This document shows positions 54,964 to 64,000 of a stretch of DNA of 64,000 nucleotides, piece after piece. The notes under the pieces were generated by a model. It did no database searches. It was not told where the DNA came from and saw only the letters and a list, made by a program, of their open reading frames with translations. Origin of the DNA: Platanthera guangdongensis (taxonomy: Eukaryota; Streptophyta; Magnoliopsida; Asparagales; Orchidaceae). The stretch spans positions 90,704,564-90,768,563 of the forward strand of contig CM077166.1 of assembly GCA_039583875.1 (NCBI GenBank). Reading direction: 5' to 3'. Position numbers and translations under genes: made by a program. Every line of letters begins with the position of its first letter. The stretch's first letter is position 1.

Positions 54964-57900
54964 AGTGATAGCAGTTTAGCCTTGAATACTTGTATCCCTT
55001 GTGCATGTTAGCTTAGAAGTGCTTGTGCTAAACTTTGTTCTGATTTTTGGTTATTCGGCGAGAGCACCGTTCGTGTAAACGAAGCTTCGCATTCCTTTAT
55101 TTAGGAATTATATTACGCGTCGGAGTACCTCCTTCGATGGTAAGAGACAAATGGGACGCGCTATGGTCTGATTGTGCTCAATGCGCGCAGGTAGAATCTG
55201 TTGCGCTTAGGTGTGGTCAGGGAGTCAAGACTTTGACTGACAAGTGTCGTTACTACCGCTAGTGGAGTTCGACGTTACGTTTGGTGTGGACTGGCTCTCA
55301 GAGCAGTAAGCCTATATTGATTGCGTTCCGAAGGAAGTCAAGCTTGGAGCAAGTCGTGAGACGACCTTTACGGGCTCGAAGGGGTCGAGCAAGACATTGG
55401 TGTCTGCTCTTCAGGGAGTGAAGGCGGTTCGTGCCGGTGCAGAGCTGTTATTTACACTATTGGAGGTTGCAAAGCCGAAACCTATGTTGGATAGTATTTC
55501 AGTGGTAGATGAGTACCCTGATGTGTTCCCTAGAGATCTTCCTGGTGTCCCTCCTCAACGGGAGATAGATTTCATGATTGAGCTAGTACCAGTTGCAAAA
55601 CCTGTGTCACGCTCTCCATATCGGCCAGTGCCTAAGGAAATGGCAGAGCTGAAGGTGCAACTTCAAGGGTTGTTGGAGCAAGGGTATGTGTGTCCAAGTA
55701 CTTCGCCTTGGAGCGCACCGGTCCTCTTTGTTAAGAAGAAGGACGGGAGTTTGAGACTCTGTATTGATAATCGGGAGTTAAACAATCTAACAGAAAAGAA
55801 CAAGTACCCAATCGCAAGGATCGATGATTTTTTGATCAGTTGGTCGGGTCGACGGGGTACGCTAAATTGGATCTCAAGTCTGGTTATTATCACCCGAGGA
55901 TAAGGGAAACTGGTATCCCTAAGACAGCGTTCAGTACGAGATACGGGCATTATGAGTTTACTATCATGCCGTTTGGGCTGACTAATGCACCGTCAGTGTT
56001 AATGTATTCGATAAACATGACCTGCATGGAGTACTTGGACCATTTTATGATCGTTTTCATTGACAATATTTTCGGTGTACTCGCAAAGTGAGGAGGATCA
56101 CTTCAGGCGTCTTCATTTGGTGTTGGAGATGCTGAGGAGGAATCAACTATACTCCAAGTTCTCCAAATGCAAGTTTTGGTTGTTCTTAGTGGCGTTCCTC
56201 GGTCTTATACTGAGTGGGGAAGGTATTGCGGTGGATCCGACGAAGATTGTTGCGATACGGGAGTGTCCTGAGTTTCTACGGTAGTGGAAGTCCGGAGCTT
56301 TCTGGGGCTTGCCGGCTATTTTGGGCGCTTCGTAGAGAACTTATCGTGGATACCGTTACCCCTCACTACTTTGACGAGGAAGGAGCAGAAGTTCGTTTGG
56401 ATGTCGGAGTGCGCGCGAGCTTTTGACGAGTTGAAATGTCGGCTGACCATGGCGCCTGTGCTGAGTTCGCCTAGTGTGACCGAAGGTTATGAGATTTATA
56501 GTGATGCTTCGGGCAGCGGTTTGGGTTGCGTGCTACTGCAACATGGAAGTGTGATATCTTATCGCTCGAGACAACTGAAAGTGCACGAAAGGAACTATCC
56601 GGTCCATGACTTGGAGTTGGCGGCCGTGATTTTTGCCTTGAAGATGTGGAGACATTATTTGTACGGTGTGAAGTTTGATATCTACACTGATCACAAGAGC
56701 CTGAAGTATTTGATTGATTAGAAAGATCTGATTATGCAGCAGCGTAGATGGATGGAGTACCTGTGGGACTATACTTTCAAGATCCACTACGTGCCTGGTA
56801 AAGGTAAAGCGGTTGCGGACGCATTCAGTCGCCGGGCCCCAGCTCAAGCCAATTGGCTGTCGATCCATGATGAGCGGTTGGTTCGGGGGTTGGAGGCATT
56901 GGAGATTGTTTGTGTAAATAAGAAATCAAGTGATGAAGCAGTACTGAATTGGACTGAAGTCCAATATGACATGGCTGATCGGATTCGGCAGGCTTTGGAT
57001 TTGGATGACCACATGAAGCAGTTCGTGGTAGACGCTCTGGATGGGTCAAATTCCCAATTCGTTGTGGAGGACGAGTTACTTTGGAAAGACGGTCGTTTGT
57101 GCATCCCAAGTGTGGGCAATTTGGGGGTGGAATTGTTGTACGAGGCACACCATACTAAGCACTTGATTCATCCGGGGAGCACGAAGATGTACCGTGATGT
57201 TAAGAAACTGTTTTGGTGGCCGGGTTTGAAGAAGGATGTGGCACTCTATGTGGCGAAGTGCCAAACTTGCGCCTTGGTGAAGGAGGAGTGCCAAAAACCG
57301 GGAGGATTTCTGAAGTCCTTGCTTATTCCGGAGTTGAAATTCGACGACATCTCTATGAACTTTGTGCACGGTTTGCCAAGGTCGCAAAAGGGGAACGACA
57401 CCATTTGGGTGGTCGTAGATCGGCTAACGAAGGTGTCGCATTTCATTCTGCATAGGAAGGATGATCCGGTGGAGATGTTGGCAAAACTATATGTGGATAA
57501 TATAGTACGACTTCACGGTGTGCCCCGCAACAACGTGAGTGACCGAGATGGGCGGTTCACGTCCAATGATTGGAGGCTAGTGCAACAAATGTTGGGAACA
57601 AAATTAAAATTCAGCACAGCCTTCCATCTGCAAATGGATGGGCAGACTGAGAGGGTCAATATAACTATGGAAGACATGCTCCGCATGTGAGTCTTGGACT
57701 TTGGAAAGCAATGGGGAGACCATCTTTATTTGATGGAGTTTGCGTACAACAATTGTTACCAGGAGAGTATTCAAATGGCGCCCTTCGAGGCCCTATATGG
57801 TAGAAGATGGCGTACGCCATTGTCTTGGCTAGAAACGTGCGAGTCAAAGTTGTATAAGCGATTAGAAGTGGAGGATGCTACTTTGTTGGTGCGAACCATT

Positions 57901-58381
57901 CGGGAGAGGTTGCTTATCGCTCAGGACCGGCAAGCGAAGTACTATAATGCCAAGCACAGCAACGTGGAGTTCGCTGTGGGCGACTGGGTGTACTTAAAGA
58001 TCAAGTCATTCAAGGGTGTCTCGCGGGTGCAGAGATTAAAAAAGCTAAGCCCGATGTACCTTGGGCCGTTTGAGGTTCTGAAGCGGGTTGGTGAAGCAGC
58101 CTATCTGTTGAAGCTTTCGGTGGAGCTTAGTGGCGTACATGATGTATTCCATATTTCGGTGCTACGGAAGGCGGTACAAGAGCCTACGCAAGTGATCGCG
58201 GTCGATCAACTGCCGATTGATAGTTGGTTGACGACAAAGTTCAAGCCTGTACGTATTGAAGATTCAGAATTCAAGCGGCTACGTAATAAAGGGATCAGGA
58301 TGGTCAAGGTCTAATGGGACAATTGCGGTCGAGAGGAGCTCTCTTGGGAGCGAGAGCAGACTGTGCTTGACGAGTACCCGG
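54964..58381 (+). pseudogene. pol: TE-10 protease, reverse transcriptase, RNase H, integrase and chromodomain-like tail
   Basis: Protease traces lie at 54980-55330, with FGVDWLSEQ near 55275. Reverse transcriptase begins near 55500 ([11 protein letters not shown]). Its active site reads FIDN at 56056-56067 instead of FIDD. Frameshifts lie near 55850, 56075 and 56280. RNase H runs to about 56840 with [10 protein letters not shown] and [11 protein letters not shown], and TAG at 56719-56721. Integrase has HHTKHLIHPG, CQTCALVKEECQ, VVDRLTKVSHF and SDRDGRFTS, then TGA at 57688-57690. The C-terminus holds VFHISVLRKAV, a TAA at 58312-58314, then WDNCGREELSWERE and DEYPELF, which resembles the chromodomain end of Tekay elements. 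The missing Asp and the breaks make it inactive. Confidence 0.9.
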
Positions 58382-58454
58382 AGTTGTTCCGCTCAGGTAC
58401 AATTTTAGTTTTATGTTTCTTTCCTTTATGAAATTTCGGGGATGAAATTCTTTT

Positions 58455-58468
58455 AAGAGGGGGAGTGT
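58455..58468 (+). promoter_or_regulatory. TE-10 polypurine tract
   Basis: aagagggggagtgt directly precedes the 3' LTR start. The 75 bases upstream (ggggatgaaattcttttaag) resemble the common end of this element group. Confidence 0.85.
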
Positions 58469-60652
58469 TGTAATGCCCCAAAACTCAAAAGAGCGACGGG
58501 AGGCATTTTGGGCCAAATCTGGAATTTGGCAGGGGGCACACGGCCTGCGACACGGGCGTGTCCCAGGGCGTGTCAGACTTGAGTCGACGATTTTGGCCGC
58601 GAGGTCGAAGTTTTTCGCTCGACGATGTGTCGAGACAGGGCACACGGCCTGAGACACGGGCATGTCTTAGGGCGTGTCGAGCCCATTCGACGATCGGCCC
58701 GGGGAGTCGACGAATTTCGCTCGACGATATTTCGAGACAAGGCACACGGCCTAGGACACGGGCGTGTCCAAGGCCGTGTCGTGTGGTCGACGAACTTCAC
58801 TCGACGAAGTGTCAAGACTGTGAACGCGGTCTGAAGCCCAGGCGTGTTCGGGTGTGACACAGGTGTGGACCCGGTCGTGTCCAAGACCCGTGTGAGTCTC
58901 GGGTTGTTTTCGGGGCTGTGTCGATGGAGGCACACGACCGACCACACAGCCATGTTAGTTGGAACACGGGCGTGTTAGGTAGAACACGGGTGTGTCGGAT
59001 GACCGTGTGTTGTTCCAGGTGCATCAATTTTGATGGCGAATGGGGGACACGACCCTGGACACGGGCGTGTCGCAGCCGTGTTCATTTTAGCATTTTAGAT
59101 CTGGATCATGGCCATTCATTTCTTTAATGTGGGATCCAACGGCTGGGGGTTGTTCCTGATGGGATATACACGGGATTGGACCCTTGAAAACCTCATTTCT
59201 TTTGAGCGGTTCTCTTTCTAAGTCAAGAGAGAGAGAGGAGAGCAAAGGAGGAAGAAGAAGCTTAGATCCGGCCATTGGAGGAGCTTCGAAGCTCCAAATC
59301 GCGAGCCAACTTCAGATCTACGGAGGCAAAGAGAGTGCAGTTCTTTTCATCCGCTTACATTTCCATGGCGCCGAGGAAGAATGCTAGGGTAACGATTCTC
59401 TTCTTGAGCATGTGAATCTCTCCTTCTTTGCATAGGAAGCCCACTCTCGTGAGTTTGTAGTGCGTTGGAGGCGTTCCTTCGGGTAGATATGTAAATTCCC
59501 CATTGTTTAGAGTCCGTATTCGAGAACGGACATAGGCATGATGTGTGAAGCCTACCCGGACATGTTGGTCCGGATCGGTGATGTTGCATTGCATAAATGC
59601 CGGAGAAGTCTCCGTGCGATTGTTTGTTTTTCGAGTTTTCTACATGGTTGATTGCAACAAGGAGCCTTGGGGATTAACCCAAAGGTGCACTCGGAAAACT
59701 GGGCGGATGCGTGATCTTGCCAACTTGGTGGCCTGAGAGCCAACTTGAACATAACCGAGTTATGTGATTTTGTGATGGAAACGGGACTCGGGAGAAGTTT
59801 GGCCTGCGCATATATGGTTTAAATTACCGCTGCGATGTGAGCATGGGTTAGATGGAACCGTACCCATTCTATGTCGTTCGGTTAAAGAGACCTATGGTTA
59901 CGTGGCACTTGCCGTTGGCATAGATGAGGGTCTTCGGCGGTCTATGGTTTTATTTACCGTGACCCATGCCGGGAAGACAAATTGCTTATTATTTGGCCGT
60001 CCAAAGGGATGGTGGTGAGTCGGCAGACTTAGATTGTGATCACTGAGAATGTGCCCTGATAGCACGGGGTGTGTGGCCATGCGAGCCTACGCCTATAATG
60101 AAATGTATATTTTATACACTGCTTGTTATGCTAATAAATGCAGGGAAGAAGCATCGCCGCCCCGAGTTGGGGGCGGGATCGTTATAATTTAGTCAGCATT
60201 GCTGACCGTTGCTTTTCTTGGCCACCGTGCGGTGGTTTGTTGCTTGCAGGTGCTGCTGGACCAAGTGGTCAATAGCGGGCTAAAGGCCAAATTGCGAAGC
60301 CGGCCCTTGAAGGCCTAATTGAAGTGTTTACTTGCTTTTGTTCATGTATGACTGGCCTGCCTGCCATGGTTTGTAAAACATGTAATTTGAAGTAAATCAT
60401 TTGGAAGGCCTTAAGGCCAGTACTTGTGTATGTACTACATTCCTATTTGGTGTATTAGTGGACATTCGTGCTCTTTGTGCTGGGTTCTTTAATTGCAACT
60501 TATAAACTGCTTCTGCTAGAATGCTCTGAGTAGGACATTATGATTGGTTGGATGGTTTCCATTGAGTAACCACCAGGTCTGTCTGTAGTATATAGAGTTG
60601 GCCCCGGCCGGACCTACTGCTATATGTTATGCGACGGATAGGGGGTGTTACA
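58469..60652 (+). repeat. TE-10 3' LTR
   Basis: It is homologous to 51640-53822. Its palindrome array is at 58529-59082. Confidence 0.93.
58529..59082 (+). repeat. GACACGGGCGTGTC inverted-repeat array in TE-10 3' LTR
   Basis: It is the counterpart of 51697-52252. The outer arm of the first unit has a g-to-c change (cctgcgacacg), so it no longer pairs fully. Confidence 0.82.
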
Positions 60653-61740
60653 CGTGACCCCTCCTTCTACTGAAACAATACAGAAGGTACCAGAAGAAGT
60701 GTTTGCAATGATTAATACACACCCAGGACGACAAGTGTAGCCTCCTATCCCGGGCCTAGGTTAAGTACTGCATGGTGTAGCGAAACCTATGGAGGTGGAG
60801 GAGAGGGCGGTAGAGCCCACAGTCTAGAGGAGAGCGAAAGAGAAACTGTTAAATCAAGTGATGAGCTTAATACAACGGTATTCCTGGGGACTGAGACCAC
60901 CAATGTAGGTTGAAGACTGACATTCTAGAGTTAAAAGAGTCTTGTACACAACAGAAACTAAGGAGTGGCAGAAGGTTATAATAGCCACTTTCCTCCTAGA
61001 CAGCAAAACAATACTATGCTGGGGTGAGTTAGAGCTTCATCATCTTGCTGGGAGGCAACTTTTTGTTGTCTCGATGGAAGTGTTCTCTATGCTATTTCTA
61101 GTATGGTTCGTCCCGATCGCGCAGAAGATAGCTATGGAGAATCAGTTCTAGAGGCTGACTTAAGGCAAGTATAGCATGTACGATTACCTCCATGAGTTCA
61201 CGAGGTTGGGTCGTTATGCTGGCTCCACTTTCACTGATGAGGATGGGAAGACCAACCGATTCTATGAGGGACTACGTGATGAATTAAGGTTGGTACTCTC
61301 AGGTACGATGACGCAGGGCTTCCTAGTCCTGGTCAACACAGCCCGATCTCTGGAAAAGGATATGAAAAGTTTTTAAGGTAAGAAGAACTTGTCGGTGAAG
61401 AGCTCGTTGTTCAAGGTACCAAGACCACATAAATCGGAGTACCGAAAGAAGTTGAAATCAAAGACTAGGTCTCCAGGTCCAACTTCTTCAAGATAACCCA
61501 AAGTGACGACAGGAAAAGGCCCACTCACCTATTACAATTATGGGAAGTGGGGACACATGGCTCATGATTGTTAGAGTGCTAAGTCGGAAAAGAGGGCATG
61601 AGATTATTATCCTGACAAAGGGAAGATGGTGGAGTCAACTGCATCCCATCAAGGTCCAGCCCAACCGAGAGTCTACAACCTTAGCCAGCAGGAGGCCATC
61701 AAGCAAGGCGATGTTGTGACAGGTATGCCTTAGTTTGTAG
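60653..61740 (+). pseudogene. gag: TE-9 gag, degenerate
   Basis: The frame resumes after TE-10. YDYLHEFTRLGRYAG and NRFYEGLRDELR near 61180-61290 match the gag core. The knuckle near 61531-61575 reads YYNYGKWGHMAHDC, with both first Cys positions changed to Tyr, each a single G-to-A step. Many stops occur, for example at 60739, 60823 and 61374. Confidence 0.78.
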
Positions 61741-61799
61741 CATTAGTATTTTTATATACCTTATGCCCTATGCTTGGGTTGTGAGACTAGTATGTCTTA

Positions 61800-64000
61800 G
61801 GATTTGTCGTAACTGTAGACTGTCCGGCTCGAGATCTGTTCAATACGGGAGCCACACATTCATTCATATTCGAGGACTTCGTGTCATGAATCGGAGTGCC
61901 TACTTCGATGGCAAAGTATAGGTTAGATGTGTTACTACTGAATGGGTATTCGATGCGGCCAGATTGTGTCTGTTGCGTGAAAGTTTTGATAGGAAGTCTT
62001 ACATTTGATGTAGAAGCGTCATTATTACTGATAGTAGAATTTGACGTAATATTCGGAAAGGATTGGCTCTCGGAGGAACGTGCGTTTATTGACTTCAGTT
62101 TGAAGACTGTTAGATTGGGGTTGAATACGAGCCAATTAAGAAACTACCTTTTCTAGTATGAAGTTGTTGAGCAAGAGGATGTTGTCTGCCCTTCAGGTAG
62201 TTAAGGCTATTTATGAGGGTGTGGCGATGTTCTTCACTCTTCTATAGGCAAGGAAGCCCAAGCCTAATTTGGCCAGTATACCGATGGTGTCGGAGTTTGC
62301 CGATGTATTCCCCGATGATCCTCATAGTTCCCGATCATAGCGTGAGATTAATTTCACCATTGAGTTAGTGTCCTGTGTCAAACTTGTATCGCGGTCTCCT
62401 TTCCGCCTAGCACCAAGAGAGATGGCAGAGTTGAATGCGAAACTTCAGGACTGGAGAGAGCAGGGGTATGTGTGTCCGAGTACGTCACCTTGGAGCTCCC
62501 CAGTCCTTCTCGTGAAAAAGAAGGACGGAAGTTTGCGGCTTCGTATCAACTATAGGGAACTGAATAAGTTAATAGAGGAGAACAAGTAACCGATTCCAAG
62601 ATTTGACGATCTGTTCGACCAGCTAGTTGGGTCAATGTTTTATTCTAAGCTGGATTTGAAGTTTGGTTGTTATCAATTAAGAATTAGGGAAAGTGATGTT
62701 TCCAAGACGACGTTCAGTACACGTTTTGGGCATTACGAGTTTACAGTCATTCCTTTTGGGATCACTAATGGGTCATCCATGTTCATGGACTTGATCAATA
62801 AAACATTCAATGAATATATAGATCGGTTTGTCATAGTGTTTATTGATGATATCTTCATGTACTCCGAGTCTGAGTTGGATCATGTGAAACATTTACAGAT
62901 TGTTCTGGAAACTTTGAGAAACAGTCAACATTATACCAAGTTCTCGAAGTATGAGTTCTGGCTTTCTTTGGGAGCGTTCCTTGGTGATAGAATTACTGGT
63001 GAGGGAATCATTGTGGCTCCAACGAAGATTGCTGCTATTCGGGAGTGGTCTGTACAATCTTCGGTGGCTGAAGTCCGGAGTTTTCTTGGCTTGCCCGCTA
63101 CTACAGGTGCTTTGTGGAGAAATTCTCACGAATAACATTACCCCTCTTGACCTTGACAAGGAAAGATCATAAGTTTGTGTGGTCGCTGGAGAGCGTGCAA
63201 GCCTTCGAGGAGTTGAAAAGTCGTCTGACCACAATGCCTATTCTATGTTCGCCATGTGGGGCACAAGGTTTTGAGATTAACAGCGACGTTTCGTGCTATG
63301 GCTTGTGTTGTGTACTACTAGTGCATGGGAGTGTAAAAGCATATTGCTCGCGTCAGTTGAAGGTGCATGAAAGGAATTATCCAGTCCATGACTTGGAGTT
63401 GGAGGCTGTGATATTCGCTATAAAGCATTGGAGGAATTACCTATATGGTATGAAGTTCGATTTCTATACCGACCATAAGAGCCTAAAATATTTAATAGAT
63501 CAAAAGGACCTAAACATGCGACAGCAAAGGTGGATGGAGTTCCTTGGGGACTACACCTTCAAGATTCACTATGTGCATCTGAAATGAAATGCAGTTGCAG
63601 ATGCGTCAAGTCGCAGAGCTTCCATGCAGGCTAATTGGTCGATGATGTATGATGAGAGTTTGGTTCGATATTTGTATGTTAGCATGAAGAGGAACATAGC
63701 GGAGGCTTTGGATGGGTCAAATACCCAATTTACTATCGATGATGGACTGTTATGGAAGGACAGTTGTTTGTGCGTCCCAAGTATGGGTAAGCTATGAGAG
63801 CAATTGATGTATGAGGCTCACCTTACAAAGCACTCAATTCATCGAGGGAGTACAAAGATGTACAGATATATGAAAAAGCTATTTTGGTTGTCGGTACTGA
63901 AGAAGGACATAGCACTTTATTTGGAGACGTGACATTGTGCACCTTGGTAAAGGCAGAGTTCCATAAGCCCTGGGGATTCTTGAAGTCTTTACTTATAACG
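61800..64000 (+). pseudogene. pol: TE-9 protease, reverse transcriptase, RNase H and start of integrase
   Basis: The protease active site, expected as DTG, reads NTG at 61842-61850 (FNTGATHSF), followed by VIFGKDWLSEE near 62055. Reverse transcriptase spans about 62300-63100, with a stop at 62587-62589 and FIDD near 62842. A frameshift near 63100 leads into RNase H ([20 protein letters not shown]). TGA at 63585-63587 follows. Integrase zinc-region traces (TKHSIHRGSTKMY) appear near 63826. It runs off the window. It is a diverged relative of 54964-58381. Confidence 0.85.

Larger units (their letters stand above)
51640..60652 (+). mobile_element. TE-10: full-length Tekay-like Ty3/gypsy retrotransposon, degenerate
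   Basis: The element is 9013 bp with LTRs 51640-53822 and 58469-60652 (2183 and 2184 bp) that begin TGTAACGCC/TGTAATGCC and end GGTGTTACA. About 21 of the first 300 bases differ. A perfect target duplication, cgtga, flanks it (51635-51639 and 60653-60657). It has an initiator-Met primer site, gag, protease, reverse transcriptase, RNase H, integrase, a chromodomain-like tail and a polypurine tract. Stops, frameshifts and a changed active site show that it is inactive. It sits in the gag region of its relative TE-9. Confidence 0.95.
50256..64000 (+). mobile_element. TE-9: Tekay-like Ty3/gypsy element, carrying TE-10, right end outside window
   Basis: An LTR part (50256-51340) is cut on its left by TE-8. 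It is followed by an initiator-Met primer site and a leader like that of TE-10. TE-10 interrupts at 51640. From 60658 gag, protease, reverse transcriptase, RNase H and the start of integrase follow in broken frames to the window end. LTR and coding parts are diverged relatives of TE-10. The flanks of TE-10 join cleanly with a cgtga duplication, which proves the continuity. Confidence 0.85.

Overview
The window looks like plant nuclear heterochromatin, almost certainly from a flowering plant. All 64 kb can be read as LTR retrotransposons inserted into one another. I see no host gene, tRNA gene, rRNA gene, bacterial feature or CRISPR array. The evidence for a plant is the element types: sirevirus-like Ty1/copia with the G-run motif near the LTR end, Tat/Athila-like Ty3/gypsy, Tekay-like gypsy with a chromodomain-type tail, and initiator-Met or Asp tRNA primer sites. 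I could not identify the species.

Layout. TE-1 (1-10702, +) is the right part of a copia element whose 3' LTR is split by TE-2 (3099-9402, +), a gypsy-type element without pol. TE-1 and the near-complete copia TE-3 (11022-16483, +, target duplication gttcc) both lie in the 3' part of TE-4 (<10703-31519, +), a sirevirus-like element. The 3' LTR of TE-4 is split by TE-5 (18438-31086, -, target duplication gaagg), a complete 12.6 kb sirevirus-like element with a long extra 3' ORF. TE-6 (31520 to about 48080, +) is a Tat/Athila-like gypsy element carrying TE-7 (35386-43219, +) in its pol. TE-7 is a larger relative of TE-2 with an Athila ORF1-like gene. TE-8 (about 48080-50255, -) is a fragment of a TE-4 relative. 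TE-9 (50256 to the end, +) is a Tekay-like gypsy element whose gag is split by its relative TE-10 (51640-60652, +, target duplication cgtga). Read outward this is a nest up to six levels deep: TE-2 in TE-1 in TE-4 in TE-6, probably in TE-8, in TE-9.

Condition. Every gag/pol is broken by stops or frameshifts. By eye, LTR identity is 98.2% for TE-3, about 97% for TE-7, 95-96% for TE-2 and TE-5, and about 93% for TE-10. TE-5 is odd: its 5.2 kb gag-pol and 2.8 kb 3' ORF each stay in one frame, broken only by stop codons.

Most interesting. (1) Five LTR types from unrelated lineages each carry an array of family-specific short palindromes, in four of them directly upstream of a TATA box. (2) TE-5 and TE-7 each carry extra copies of their own LTR palindromes inside the element, upstream of the extra 3' ORF; in TE-5 a TATAAATA lies between array and ORF. 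This suggests an internal promoter for an accessory gene under the same control as the LTR. (3) TE-2 and TE-7, although diverged, keep three stem-loops with compensated stems and conserved loops, and three purine tracts at nearly the same spacing. They also share a 3' noncoding block with the pol-bearing TE-6, which points to cross-mobilisation.
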